Positions 42,360 through 53,748 are shown, numbered from the stretch's first letter. The stretch is DNA of 64,000 nucleotides from Streptomyces sp. CoH27 (GCF_020181035.1 NZ_JAIQYY010000001.1:157823-221822), one strand, 5' to 3'. The notes: a model not told the origin generated them from the sequence alone. Translations and numbers: made by a program.

Positions 42360-43769
42360 ATGCACGACAGCAGCCGTCCCGCTGCCCGTACCCGTCTGCG
42401 CATCGCCCTCGCCGCGCTGGCCACCCTCGCCTCCACGGCCCTCGCCACCTCCCCCGCACCCGCGGCCGAGGCCGACGCGCCGGCCGCCTCCCACCTGACC
42501 GGCACCCTCTCCGACGGCGCCACCTGGATCGCGGACGTGCCCGCCCGCTGGAACGGCACCCTGCTGCTGTTCAGCCACGGCTTCGGGCCCACCGTCGCCA
42601 AGGACGCGCCCTCCGACGCCGTACGCACCGAATTGCTCGCCGAGGGCTACGCGATGACCGGGTCGTCGTACGACCCCCATGGCTCGATGTGGGCCCTGAA
42701 CAGCGCCGAACGCGACCAGTTCGCCACCCTCGGTGCCGTCACCGCCCGGATCGGCACTCCCCGGCGCACCCTGGCCGTCGGCCAGTCCATGGGCGGGCTC
42801 GTCAACGCGCAGATCGCCCGCGACGGCGCCGGACGCGTCGACGGCGCGCTCGGGCTGTGCGGCCTGGTCGCGGGCGGCACCGACCTGGACAACTACCAGC
42901 TCGACGCCGAGTACACCCTCGCCCGGCTGCTGCTGCCGGGGCAGGACGTCGGCCTGGTCCGCTTCGGCTCCGCCGACGCCGCGGCCGCCACCGCGAAGCG
43001 GCTCACCGACGCCGTCACCGCCGCCCAGGCCACCCCGCGGGGCCGCGCCCGGATCGCGCTGGCCGCGGCCTTCCTCAACCTGCCCGCCTGGGCGCCCGGT
43101 GCGGACCGGCCCGGCCCGGCCGACTGGGCAGGCCAGGAGGAGCAGCAGTACGCGTGGTTCGCGCAGGGCATCCTGTCGTTCGTCGAGGGAGGCCGGTACG
43201 CCGTCGAGCAGTCCGCCGGTGGCAACAACTCCTGGAACCAGGGCGTCGACTACGCCCGTCTGCTCGCCGGATCCGTGCACGCCCCCCAGGTCCGCGCCCT
43301 GTATCAGGCGGCCGGGCTCGACCTTCGCGCCGATCTCGCGACCCTGACCCGGGGCGCCTCGATCACCGCCGACCCCGCCGCGGTCCGTGCCGCGCAGCGC
43401 ACCTCCTCCGCCGGTCAGGGGCTCGCCGTACCCCTCCTGGACGTGCACACAGTCGCCGACAACCTGGTCCCGGTCGAGCAGGAACGGCAGTTCGGCGACC
43501 GGGTGCGCGCGGCCGGGGACGGCGCGCTGCTGCGGCAGGCGTACGTCGAGCGGCAGGGCCACTGCACGTTCACCACCGCCGAGACCGTCGCCGCCCTGCA
43601 CGCGCTCGAACACCGCGTCGCCGGCGGCCACTGGGACGACGCCGCGACCCCGGCCGCGCTCCAGAAGTCCGCCACCGCGCTCGGTCTGGACGGGGCGGCC
43701 TACGTCCCGTTCCGCCCGGCACGCCTGACGGTCGGCCGTGACCGCCCGGCGCACCCTGCCCACCACTGA
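42360..43769 (+). CDS. secreted alpha/beta hydrolase
   Basis: A 469-residue protein from ATG 42360 (AGAAGGAG upstream). The N-terminus is a signal peptide (RLRIALAALATLASTALATS then PAPAAEA). The mature enzyme has LLLFSHGFGP (oxyanion), nucleophile elbow AVGQSMGGLV, a late Asp in LLDVHTVADNLVP and the histidine in VERQGHCTFT. It is an extracellular esterase-like enzyme with unknown substrate. The MFS gene starts 15 bp after its stop, so they form an operon. Confidence 0.87.
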   Translation: MHDSSRPAARTRLRIALAALATLASTALATSPAPAAEADAPAASHLTGTLSDGATWIADVPARWNGTLLLFSHGFGPTVAKDAPSDAVRTELLAEGYAMTGSSYDPHGSMWALNSAERDQFATLGAVTARIGTPRRTLAVGQSMGGLVNAQIARDGAGRVDGALGLCGLVAGGTDLDNYQLDAEYTLARLLLPGQDVGLVRFGSADAAAATAKRLTDAVTAAQATPRGRARIALAAAFLNLPAWAPGADRPGPADWAGQEEQQYAWFAQGILSFVEGGRYAVEQSAGGNNSWNQGVDYARLLAGSVHAPQVRALYQAAGLDLRADLATLTRGASITADPAAVRAAQRTSSAGQGLAVPLLDVHTVADNLVPVEQERQFGDRVRAAGDGALLRQAYVERQGHCTFTTAETVAALHALEHRVAGGHWDDAATPAALQKSATALGLDGAAYVPFRPARLTVGRDRPAHPAHH

Positions 43770-43784
43770 CGTTGGGACCCGCTC

Positions 43785-45374
43785 ATGTCCGACACATCCG
43801 CCGCCCCGCGCGGTTCTCTCCCCCTCGGCACGCTCGTCGCCGGGTGTCTCGCCGTCTGCCTCGCCCAGATCGGCCTCGCCATACCGGCCACCCTGAACGG
43901 CCTGTTCCAGGAGCACCTCCACCCGGTGGGCTCCCAACTCACCTGGATCTCCGACGCGTTCCTGCTGCCCGTCGCCGTGCTGGAACTCACCTTCGGCGTG
44001 CTGGGCGACCTCTTCGGCCGCAAGCGGCTCCTCGTCGGCGGCGCCGCGCTGCTGTGCGCGGGTGAGGTCGTCGCCGCGAGCGCCTCCGGCATCCATCAGC
44101 TGTGGGTGGGGCAGGCGCTGGCCGGTCTCGGTGCCGCAGCGCTCTTCCCGACCTCGCTCGCCATGATCGCGGCCGGCACGCACACCGGCGCCGAACGCGC
44201 CCGCGCCATCGCCGTATGGGCCTCCAGTCTGTCGGCGGGCGGCTTCCTCGCCCCGCTGCTCGGCGGGATCACCGGCACCTACGGCTCGTGGCGCTCGGCG
44301 TTCGTGGTGGTCGCCGTGCTGGCCGCGGTCAGCGCGCTGGTGAGCCTGTGGCTCGCCGGCAACTCCCGGGCGCCGGAAGGACGTTCGCTGGACCTGGGCG
44401 GCCAGATCACCATCGGCGTCGGCCTGTTCGCCCTGCTGTACGCCGTCATCCAGGGGCCGACGGACGGCTGGGGGTCGGCTCCGGTGGTCGTGGCGTTCGT
44501 GCTCGCCGCGGTGTTCGTGGGCCTGTTCGTGGCCGCCGAGCGCCGGGCCCGCTCCCCTCTGCTGCGCCTGGACCTCTTCCACAACCGTTCCTTCGCCATC
44601 GCGTCGGTGGTCGCCGTCGTGGGCATGTTCAGCTTCCTGGGCACGGCCTACGCGACGAGCATCCGGCTCGGCCCCATCCAGCACCAGAGCCCGATGCGCG
44701 CCGCCTTCGCGTTCCTGCTGCTCAACGGCATCACCCCGGTCCTCACCCCGCTGACCTCCCGGCTGCTGCACCGGCTGCCCGCGCGGGCGCTGCTCACCGC
44801 CGGTCTGGCGCTGATCGCCGCGGGTGACTTCCTGGCCGCCGGGCTCGACGTCGGTGACCGGAACCTCACCTCGCTGATCCTGCCGCTGGGGCTGGTCGGC
44901 ATCGGCTTCGCCTTCACGGTGTCGTCGATCACCGCGACGGCCGTCAACACGGTGCCGCTGCCGCTCGCGGGCATGGCGAGCGCGGCGACCAACCTGCTGC
45001 GCGACTTCGGTTTCACGCTCGGCCCGGCGGTCATCGGCGCGGTCGCGCTGAGCCAGGCCGCGTCCCGGGCGACCTCCTCGCTGGCCACCTCGTCGTCGCT
45101 GGACGCGGGGTCGAAGGCGGCGGCCCACGAGGTGCTGCGCGATGGCGGCCCGCTCGCCCTGAACTCCGTCCCCGCCGCCTCCCCGCCGGGCGCGGCCCGT
45201 GCGTACGCCCTCGACGCCCTCGGACACGGCTACGCGATCGGCTTCGTGGTGTGCGGCTCGGCCGCGCTGTTCTCCGCGCTGCTGGTGGTGACGGCACTGC
45301 GCGGGCGGACAGCGGAGGAAGGCGCGTCGCGGGCGCAGGACGGTACGGAGCGGACCGCTCTCAGCATGGGATGA
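43785..45374 (+). CDS. MFS transporter, DHA2 type
   Basis: A 529-residue protein with about 14 membrane helices, as in the DHA2 drug:proton antiporters. Motif A-like GVLGDLFGRKRLLVGGAALL follows TM2, and motif C-like GGFLAPLLGGITGTYGSWR lies in TM5. It probably exports a hydrophobic compound, perhaps a substrate or product of the secreted hydrolase with which it is co-transcribed. Confidence 0.9.
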   Translation: MSDTSAAPRGSLPLGTLVAGCLAVCLAQIGLAIPATLNGLFQEHLHPVGSQLTWISDAFLLPVAVLELTFGVLGDLFGRKRLLVGGAALLCAGEVVAASASGIHQLWVGQALAGLGAAALFPTSLAMIAAGTHTGAERARAIAVWASSLSAGGFLAPLLGGITGTYGSWRSAFVVVAVLAAVSALVSLWLAGNSRAPEGRSLDLGGQITIGVGLFALLYAVIQGPTDGWGSAPVVVAFVLAAVFVGLFVAAERRARSPLLRLDLFHNRSFAIASVVAVVGMFSFLGTAYATSIRLGPIQHQSPMRAAFAFLLLNGITPVLTPLTSRLLHRLPARALLTAGLALIAAGDFLAAGLDVGDRNLTSLILPLGLVGIGFAFTVSSITATAVNTVPLPLAGMASAATNLLRDFGFTLGPAVIGAVALSQAASRATSSLATSSSLDAGSKAAAHEVLRDGGPLALNSVPAASPPGAARAYALDALGHGYAIGFVVCGSAALFSALLVVTALRGRTAEEGASRAQDGTERTALSMG

Positions 45375-45382
45375 GACCGGGG

Positions 45383-45419
45383 CGGCGAGTCCGGGGCGTC
45401 AGATGCCTTGGACTCGCCG
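45383..45419. terminator. hairpin between convergent MFS and glycosyltransferase genes
   Basis: CGGCGAGTCC pairs with GGACTCGCCG (10 bp), with a further GGGGC/GCC pairing inside. It lies 8 bp after the MFS stop and can serve both strands. Confidence 0.6.
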
Positions 45420-45515
45420 GCCAGGATGCCCGCTGCGCGGAACCGGGTCAGGGGCGGTCGAGCGATCCGGACTCCGGTGCGGGAGCGTCAGGCCTGGGCG
45501 TCTCCCCATGGCGCG

Positions 45516-46818
45516 TCAGCGGTGAAGGTGTCGCTCGCGCAGCGCGGCCGCGTACACCTCCGCCGTCGCCGCCGCGGCCGTGTCCCAGCTGAAGCGCCGG
45601 GCGTGGCGGGCCGCGGCCGTGCCCATCTCCGCCGAGAGCGCGGGGGCGTCGGCGAAGCGGCACAGCGCGCTGGCGTAGTCCACGGGGTCGTGCCCGCGGA
45701 CGAGAACGCCGCTGACGCCGTCGCGTACGGCCACCGGCAGGCCGCCGACCTCGGCGGCGATCACCGGCGTACCACAGGCCTGCGCCTCGACGGCCACCAG
45801 GCCGAAGGACTCGCTGTAGGAGGGCATGACGAGCACGGATGCCGCGCGGTACCAGTCGGCGAGCCGGTCCTGGCCGACCGGCGGCCGGAACAGCACGACG
45901 TCGGCGATGCCGAGCCGGGCGGCCAGCTTCTGCAGGCCCTCCGGCTCGGCCGGCCCGCTCCCGCTCGGCCCGCCCACGACCGGCACCAGGATCCGCTCAC
46001 GCAGCCACGGCCGCTCGCGCAGCAGCCCGGCCACCGAGTGGAGCAGGACGTCCGGTGCCTTCAACGGCTGTATGCGGCCCGCGAACAGCACGACGAACGC
46101 GTCCTGCGGCAGCCCCAGACGCTTCCGGGCCACGGCACGCCCGGCCGGCACGCCCGACGGGTCGGGCCGGAAGCGCTCCAGGTCGACTCCGGGATGGACG
46201 ACGGCGACCCGGCCGCCGTCGGCGTCGTAGTGGCGCAGAAGTTCGGCCGCTTCGGTGTCGGTGTTCGCGATCAACCGGTCGGCCGCCCGGACGACGTGCG
46301 TCTCGCCGCGCACGCGGAGCTCGGGCTCGGGGGTGTCGTCCCGGGCGAGGGAGGCGTTCTTGACCTTGGCCATGGTGTGCATGGTGTGCACCAGGGGGGA
46401 CGCCCCAGCGCTCGGCGGCGAGGCGGCCGACGTGGCCGGAGAGCCAGTAGTGGGAGTGGAGCAGGTCGTAGTGACCGGCGCGGTGACCGGCCCACGCCCG
46501 CGTCACGCCGTGGGTGAACGCGCACAGTTGGGCGGGCAGGTCTTCCTTGGCCAGGCCCTCGTAGGGTCCGGCGGTCACGTGTAGGACCAGGACCCCGGGC
46601 ACGAGGGCGACGCCGGGCGGGAGACCGGCGGAGGTGGCCCGCGTGAAGATCTCCACCTCGATGCCGAGGGCAGCCAGGCGCTTGGTGAGCTCGACGATGT
46701 AGACGTTCATGCCGCCGACGTCGCCGGTGCCCGGCTGGTGCAGCGGCGACGTGTGCACGCTGAGCATCGCGACCCGGCGGGGGCGGCCCGCTCCGGGCCT
46801 CGTGACATACCGGCTCAC
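45516..46818 (-). pseudogene. mshA: MshA-like glycosyltransferase (GT4), frameshifted at a C-run
   Basis: From GTG 46818 (AGGAGG upstream) the frame reads [36 protein letters not shown] and AAERWGVP, the start of D-inositol-3-phosphate glycosyltransferase MshA. At the run of six C (46394-46399) it shifts. With five C it continues [20 protein letters not shown] and then the UDP-GlcNAc domain ([34 protein letters not shown]) to 45516. MshA starts mycothiol synthesis. A second, true mshA may exist elsewhere. Homopolymer error or real mutation. Confidence 0.75.
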
Positions 46819-46859
46819 CTCACGAGCCTCCTTCCGCCTGCCGGGCCCCACCCGCTTCC

Positions 46860-48242
<1,383 letters not shown>

Positions 48243-48358
48243 GCCACACTCCGTGGGGTCGGCGAAGCGTGCCGGGCAGGACCCGCGCACGCTCCTGCGG
48301 GAGGGTTGTGTCGGTCACCGGCCCGGACATTTCTCGGTCAGGGTCCGGTGGGGCAAGG

Positions 48359-48778
48359 TCATCGGCGGTCTCCCCGGGTGTCGCAATAGGCGGCGTACGC
48401 CTCGGCGGTCAGGGCGCCGGCGATGTTCTCGACCCGCAGCCGGAAAAGCCAACCAGCTGTGTAGGGCGCGGAGTTGACGATGCCCGGGTCTTCAGCCAGC
48501 GCGGGGTTGACCTCCAGGACCTCGCCCGAGGCGGGGGCGTACACGGCGCTGGCGGCCGCCGGTGACCCGATCTCGCCGCAGGCCTCACCGGCCTCGACCC
48601 AGGTACCCGGCGCGGGCAGCGTCAGGCGGGCGACCTCGCCGAGGGCCTGTACTGCGAACGCCGTGACGCCGACGGTGGCGTTGCCCCCGTCCACGATCAG
48701 CCACTCGGGGTCCCAGGTGTACCGCAGATGCCGCGGAACACCCAGGGCACCGGCGCGCGGGGAGGTCACGGGAGTCAT
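48359..48778 (-). CDS. GcvH-like protein lacking the lipoyl lysine
   Basis: A 139-residue protein with the GcvH hammerhead fold pattern: [60 protein letters not shown] and [10 protein letters not shown]. In true GcvH the loop is GEVESTKSVSDLYAP with the lipoylated Lys. Here the aligned residues are GSPAAAS, so there is no lysine to lipoylate. It cannot act in glycine cleavage and may be a structural or chaperone-like paralogue. It overlaps the upstream reductase gene by 4 bp (ATGA), which ties it to the betaine/sarcosine enzymes. Confidence 0.8.
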   Translation of the reverse strand: MTPVTSPRAGALGVPRHLRYTWDPEWLIVDGGNATVGVTAFAVQALGEVARLTLPAPGTWVEAGEACGEIGSPAAASAVYAPASGEVLEVNPALAEDPGIVNSAPYTAGWLFRLRVENIAGALTAEAYAAYCDTRGDRR

Positions 48779-49956
48779 GAGGTCAGGGCCGCGGCGGCCG
48801 GGACGAGGGTGCGTCGCAGCCGGTTGAAGAGCTTCGGCTGGTTGAGGAAGAGCACGGCGACGGCGGAGCCCTCGCGCCGGTACACGGCGGTGAAGGAGCG
48901 GCTGTCGAGGTCGCCGTCGACGATCTCGGGCTGGGCGCCGGGGGCGACGTGTCCGGCGAGCTGGATGCGCACCTGGTACTGGTCGGACCAGAAGTACGGG
49001 GCCGTGAGCGGGGCGGGGGCCGAGACCCCGGACAGCAGGGTGCGGGCGGCGGTGGTCGCCTGCTCGGTGGCGCTGGTCCAGTGCTCGACGCGGGCGTGCC
49101 GTCCGGTGAACGGGTGGGGGCAGCGGGCGACGTCACCGACGGCGACCACGCCCGGGACATTGGTCGAGCAGCCGGAGTCGCACACCACGCCGTCGTCCAC
49201 CTGGACGCCGGAGCCGGCGAGCCAGTCGGTGGCGGGCCGCACGCCCACCCCGGTCACGACGACGTCGGCGGGCAGCACCCGCCCGTCCGTCAGCCGCACT
49301 CCGGTGACCCGCTCCTCGCCGGTGAATCCCGCCACGCCGATGCCGCAGATCAGGCCGACCCCGTGATCGCTGTGCAGCGAGGAGCACACCAGCCCCAACT
49401 CACGGCCCAGTTGGCGCTCCAGCGGTACGTCGAGCGCCTCGACGACGGTGACATGGAGGCCGAGCCGGTGGGCGGTGGAGGCCACCTCGGCGCCGATGAA
49501 GCCGGCGCCGATGACGACGACCCGGGGCAGGCCGCTGTGCAGATCGGCGCGCAGGGCCTGGGCGTCGTCGAGGGTGCGCAGGGTGTGGATGCCGGCCAGG
49601 CCCTCCGTGCCCGGGAGCGTGCGGGGGCTCGCGCCGGTCGCGATGACGACGCCGTCGGTGCGCAGTTCCTGTCCTCCGGCCAGCGTCACGGAGCGCGCCG
49701 CGGTGTCCAGCCGGACCGCGCGTTCGCCGAGCAGCCATCGCGCCCCCAGCTCCTCGTACTCGTCCGCGTCGCCGAGCGCGAGCGCTTCGGTGTCGAGGTC
49801 GCCCTTGAGGAAATCCTTGGACAACGGGGGCCGGTCGTAGGGGGTGTGGCGCTCCTCGCCCACCACGACGATCTCGCCGTCATAGCCCTCCGCGCGCAGC
49901 GCGCGCACCGTGCTGAGACCGGCCAGTGACGCGCCGACGACGGTGATGCTCCTCAT
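48775..49956 (-). CDS. FAD-dependent ferredoxin reductase-type oxidoreductase
   Basis: A 393-residue flavoprotein of the putidaredoxin-reductase type: ITVVGASLAGLSTVRALRAE (FAD), RVVVIGAGFIGAEVASTA (NADH), VPGVVAVGDVARCPHPF (second FAD motif) and a C-terminal domain with WSDQYQVRIQLAG. It is probably the electron donor of the Rieske oxygenase at 53065. Its promoter region carries GTTGCG(T/C)AT boxes shared with purU and iclR. Confidence 0.88.
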   Translation of the reverse strand: MRSITVVGASLAGLSTVRALRAEGYDGEIVVVGEERHTPYDRPPLSKDFLKGDLDTEALALGDADEYEELGARWLLGERAVRLDTAARSVTLAGGQELRTDGVVIATGASPRTLPGTEGLAGIHTLRTLDDAQALRADLHSGLPRVVVIGAGFIGAEVASTAHRLGLHVTVVEALDVPLERQLGRELGLVCSSLHSDHGVGLICGIGVAGFTGEERVTGVRLTDGRVLPADVVVTGVGVRPATDWLAGSGVQVDDGVVCDSGCSTNVPGVVAVGDVARCPHPFTGRHARVEHWTSATEQATTAARTLLSGVSAPAPLTAPYFWSDQYQVRIQLAGHVAPGAQPEIVDGDLDSRSFTAVYRREGSAVAVLFLNQPKLFNRLRRTLVPAAAALTS

Positions 49957-50018
49957 GCCGGCCCTCCGGGTGCAGAACACTGCGGCTTGCTGTCTCTGAT
50001 AACACAACACTCTTCGCT

Positions 50019-50110
50019 ATACGCAACATGCTTTCCGCGCCGGCACGGGCTTGTCAAGGGAGATGCAAGCATTGGTTTGGCATGGCGCACCGAAATTCGC
50101 CATGCGCAAC
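50019..50110 (-). promoter_or_regulatory. IclR-type boxes upstream of the reductase operon
   Basis: On the reverse strand GTTGCGTAT lies at 50019-50027 and GTTGCGCAT at 50102-50110, upstream of the reductase start at 49956. The same word occurs before purU and iclR. Confidence 0.6.
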
Positions 50111-50121
50111 ACTGCGGGGGG

Positions 50122-52947
50122 TTACAGCGGGGGTACGTCCCCCAGCTCCGGCAGCAGGTCACCCAGATCGCCGTCGGTCCCGGCGGCGGGACCTTCCAGG
50201 GACTGCTCGCTCCAGATGACCTTGCCGCGGGCGATGTACCGCACGCCCCAGCGCCGGGCGAAGTGGGCGACCAGGAACAGCCCCCGGCCGCCCTCGTCGG
50301 TGGTGGCGGCGCGGCGCAGATGCGGTGAGGTGCTGCTGCCGTCGGCCACTTCGCAGATCAAGCTGTCCCCGTCGAGCAGCAGCCGGAGCCGGATGGGCTC
50401 GCCGCCGTAGCGTATGGCGTTGGTGACGAGCTCGCTGAGGATGAGTTCGGTCGTGAAGGAGATCTCGTCCAGGCCCCAGGCCGCCAGCCGGCGGGCGCAC
50501 TCGGCGCGGAGGGGAGCGAGGGCGGCGGGGTCGGCGGGCACGTCCCAGTCGGCTACCCGGTCCGGGTCCGTGCGCCGGGTCCGGGCCACGAGGAGAGCGA
50601 TGTCGTCACGGGGACGGTCGGGCAGCAGGGCGTCGAGGACCGCCCGGCAGGCTTGTTCGGGTGTCCGGTCGGGCTGTGCGAGGGCTCCTCGCAGGAGGTC
50701 GAGCCCGGTGTCGAGGTCGCGCTCGCGGTCTTCGACGAGCCCGTCCGTGTAGAGGGCGAGCAGGGAGCCCTCGGCCGGCTCCAGTTCGGCGGTCTCGACG
50801 GGCAGACCGGCACCGAGGCCCAGCGGCGGCGCGACCGGAACATCGGGGAAGGTGACCGTGCCGTCGGGACCGACGAGAGCCGGCCCCGGATGGCCGGCCC
50901 GGGCCACGGTGCACCGGCCGGAGACGGGATCGTAGATCGCGAACAGGCAGCCGGCACCGGTGATGCCCGCGCCCTCACCCTGGGTGGCCGCACCGCCGTT
51001 CTCACTGCTGTCGTTGCTCTCGCTCTCGTCGATCCGGGCGACCAGCTCGTCCAGATGGCTCAGCAGTTCGTCCGGGGACAGATCGAGGGCGCAGAAGTTG
51101 TGGACCGCGGTGCGCAGCCGGCCCATGGTCGCGGCGGCGTGCAGTCCGTGGCCGACGACGTCGCCGACGACGAGGGCGACCCGGGCCCCGGGCAGCGGGA
51201 TCACATCGAACCAGTCCCCGCTCACCCCGGCCTGCGCGGGCAGGTAGCGGTGGGCCACCTCCAGGGCCGACTGCTCGGGCAGGGTGCGGGGCAGCAGGCT
51301 GCGCTGGAGGGTGACCGCCATGGCGTGCTCGCGGGTGTAGCGGCGGGCGTTGTCGATCGCGACCGCCGCACGGGCCGCCAGTTCCTCGGCGACCGCCAGG
51401 TCCTCCTCCGTGAAGGCGTCCTGCTCCGAGCGCCAGAAGTCGACCACCCCCAACGCCATGCCACGGGCCTGGAGCGGCACCGTGATCAGGGAACGCATCC
51501 CGAAGTCCAGGACGTGGCACGCCCGTTCGGGATCCCGCGACCGCCAGCCGCGTGCCGCACGCAGATCGGACTCCAGCACGGCGCGGCCGCTGCGCAGCCC
51601 CTGTGCCTGGGGCGTCGTCGCCGGCCACGTGACCGCCTCGTCCACCGGGTTCAGCGGATGGTCGTCCCGGATGCCGTGCACGGCGGCCCGGTGCATGGTC
51701 GGGTTCGCCCTGTCCGGTTCCTCACCGCGCCGTACCGCGTCCAGCAGTTCGGCAGTGGCGAAGTCCGCGAACCGGGGCACCGCGATCCGGGCCAGTTCCT
51801 CGGCCGTGCGGGCCACATCGAGGGTGGTGCCGATGCGCACCCCGGCGTCGTAGAGCAGTTGCAGCCGCTCCCGCGCGATCCGGGCACGGCCCGCGAGCGC
51901 GCGCAGCTCCGTGGTGTCCCGCAGGGTCGCCACGCTGCCGCCCGGCCCGCCGTGCGGGGCGGTGGGACGTACGTTGACCGCGAGCAGCCGCTCCCCCGCC
52001 AGGACCACCTCGTCGCTGACGGCCCGGCCCGAGGCCAGCAGCGCGGCGGCCGGCGGGGGCAGGCCCAGTTCGGTGACGCGCCGGCCCGTCACGTCCCCGG
52101 GCAGGTCCAGCAGGCGGGTGGCCTCGTCGTTGGCCAGCAGCAGCCGTCCCTCGCCGTCGATGACGAGCACGCCCTCCCGGACCGAGTGCAGGACCGCGTC
52201 GTGGTGCTCGTACATCCGCGTCATCTCGGCCGGTTCCAGACCGTGCGTCTGCCGCCGTAGCCGCCGGCTCACCAGGGCCGAGCCGCCCGTGACCAGCGCC
52301 AGCCCGACGGCTGCGGAGCCGAACAGCAGCGGCATCTGTCCCATCACCCGCTGGTTCACGCTCTTGACGGTGATGCCCACGGACACCACGCCGACGACCT
52401 TGCCGGCTGTGTCCTTCACGGGGGCCATCGTGTCCACGGCGCGGCCGACGCCCGGTGTGTCGTACGTGTCCTGGTGCACCTTGCCGGCCAGCGCGTCCGC
52501 GTAGGAGCCGACGACGCGTTTGCCGATGAGGCGCGGGTCGGGGTGGGTCCAGCGGATGCCGGACGGGCTGAACGCGATGACGTAGGTGACCTTGGCCTGT
52601 TTCCGGGCCTGCTCCGCGCGCGGCTGGAGCAGGGCACTGGGGTCGGCCGATCTCATGGCGCTCAGGGTCCCCGGGGCGTTCGCGAACATCTCGGCGCCGA
52701 CCAGCGAGCGCTCCCTGGCGTCCTGGAGGGTCGTGCTGCGGGCCTGGAGCACCAGGGCCACCACGGCGGCGACCACGAGCAACAGGACGACCCCCACCTG
52801 GAGGACGAGAACCTGGCCGGCGACGCTGTGCACGCTCAGGAGGGAGCGCAGGCCTGCCCCTCGCCGCTGCGAGGCTCGCGGCCGGACCTCGGTCCCGGCC
52901 GGCCGCGCCGCACCCGGCGACCGGCCCGCACGCCGATGCATGGCCAT
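50122..52947 (-). CDS. SpoIIE/PP2C phosphatase with sensor, PAS, GAF and ATPase domains
   Basis: A 941-residue multidomain membrane protein. An N-terminal TM helix (VLVLQVGVVLLLVVAAVVAL), an extracellular Cache-like sensor (YVIAFSPSGIRWTHPDPRLI) and a second TM (LLFGSAAVGLALVTGGSALV) are followed by PAS (SVREGVLVIDGEGRLLLAND), GAF (residues about 370-540), PP2C/SpoIIE (VSGDWFDVIPLPGARVALVV, GDVVGHGLHAAATMG) and a C-terminal HATPase (TELILSELVTNAIRYGGEPI). Such proteins control anti-sigma antagonists. The ligand is unknown. It is not obviously part of the betaine pathway. Confidence 0.9.
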   Translation of the reverse strand: MAMHRRAGRSPGAARPAGTEVRPRASQRRGAGLRSLLSVHSVAGQVLVLQVGVVLLLVVAAVVALVLQARSTTLQDARERSLVGAEMFANAPGTLSAMRSADPSALLQPRAEQARKQAKVTYVIAFSPSGIRWTHPDPRLIGKRVVGSYADALAGKVHQDTYDTPGVGRAVDTMAPVKDTAGKVVGVVSVGITVKSVNQRVMGQMPLLFGSAAVGLALVTGGSALVSRRLRRQTHGLEPAEMTRMYEHHDAVLHSVREGVLVIDGEGRLLLANDEATRLLDLPGDVTGRRVTELGLPPPAAALLASGRAVSDEVVLAGERLLAVNVRPTAPHGGPGGSVATLRDTTELRALAGRARIARERLQLLYDAGVRIGTTLDVARTAEELARIAVPRFADFATAELLDAVRRGEEPDRANPTMHRAAVHGIRDDHPLNPVDEAVTWPATTPQAQGLRSGRAVLESDLRAARGWRSRDPERACHVLDFGMRSLITVPLQARGMALGVVDFWRSEQDAFTEEDLAVAEELAARAAVAIDNARRYTREHAMAVTLQRSLLPRTLPEQSALEVAHRYLPAQAGVSGDWFDVIPLPGARVALVVGDVVGHGLHAAATMGRLRTAVHNFCALDLSPDELLSHLDELVARIDESESNDSSENGGAATQGEGAGITGAGCLFAIYDPVSGRCTVARAGHPGPALVGPDGTVTFPDVPVAPPLGLGAGLPVETAELEPAEGSLLALYTDGLVEDRERDLDTGLDLLRGALAQPDRTPEQACRAVLDALLPDRPRDDIALLVARTRRTDPDRVADWDVPADPAALAPLRAECARRLAAWGLDEISFTTELILSELVTNAIRYGGEPIRLRLLLDGDSLICEVADGSSTSPHLRRAATTDEGGRGLFLVAHFARRWGVRYIARGKVIWSEQSLEGPAAGTDGDLGDLLPELGDVPPL

Positions 52948-53002
52948 ACCTCCAGTATGGGTGGCCCCGGGCGGGGCGTGGCCGGGGCGTACGGCCGAAT
53001 GG

Positions 53003-53043
53003 CCCGTCCACCTGCCGGAGAGGCCGTGCGGCAGGTGGACGGG
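53003..53043 (-). terminator. hairpin terminator after the Rieske gene
   Basis: CCCGTCCACCTGCCG and CGGCAGGTGGACGGG form a perfect 15-bp stem with an 11-base loop, 21 bp after the Rieske stop. Confidence 0.75.
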
Positions 53044-53064
53044 CGGTACCGGGGGCGGGAAGGG

Positions 53065-53745
53065 TCAGCCGAGGTGGCGTACGCCGAGCTTGTCCTGCAG
53101 CCAGGTGTGGAACTCGCCGATGTGGTGCTCGCTGAGCACCAGGACACCGCCCTTGGCATAGAGCCGTGAGCTCATGCCCGGCTGGGTGCGCTCACAGGCG
53201 TCGAAGTCCTGCTGGTTGACGCGGTGGAAGAGTTCCACCGAGCGGTCCACGTCCTTGCCGCTCTCCACGATGACCTCCTCACCGAACTCCGCGCCGTGTC
53301 CGACGTAGTACTGGGCGGCGTAGCCGTCGGCGAACTCCGCAAGGACCTCGGTGAGTTCGGGGTGGATGGTGGCGCAGTGGTAGCACTCCATGAAGTTCTC
53401 GATGATGAGCTTCCAGTTGGCCTGCACGCCGTAGGTGATCCGCCGGCCCACCGAGAGGTTCTCGATGCCGTAGTGCTCGATCGACTCGGTGTCGCCGAGC
53501 CGCTCGACGACGACCCCGACCACGTCCTCCTCGAAGGACGGCGGGTTGTCGGCCAGGCACACCCACACATAGCCCAGCCACTCCCGGACATGGACGTTGA
53601 CCAGGCCGTACGCGGTGCGGTCGAGGTCCGGCATCGAGGTCAGGTCGGGCGCGGCGACCAGCTTGCCGTCGAGGTCGTACGTCCAGGCGTGGTACGGGCA
53701 CTGGAAGGCGCGCTTGACCTCGCCGGACTCCTCCGTGAACCCCAC
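53065..53745 (-). pseudogene. Rieske oxygenase alpha subunit (glycine betaine demethylase-like), 5' truncated
   Basis: The reverse frame holds the second half of the Rieske motif (CPYHAWTYDLDGKLVAAPDL) and the catalytic domain with the mononuclear-iron site (NFMECYHCATIHPELTEV). The first CXH pair and about 110 N-terminal residues are missing. Upstream of GFTEESGEVKRAFQ the sequence is promoter-like, not protein-like. A GTG at 53745 would give about 226 residues without a full iron-sulfur cluster. Family and context suggest the GbcA-type enzyme that demethylates glycine betaine. A deletion has probably removed the 5' end. Confidence 0.75.
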
Positions 53746-53748
53746 GAG

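Noticed and set aside
41727..45227. A 1166-codon reverse open frame
   Set aside because: It is the antisense of the PaaX, hydrolase and MFS genes; composition is Gly/Arg/Val-rich without any domain.
50653..52260. A 535-codon forward open frame
   Set aside because: Antisense shadow of the SpoIIE-type phosphatase gene.
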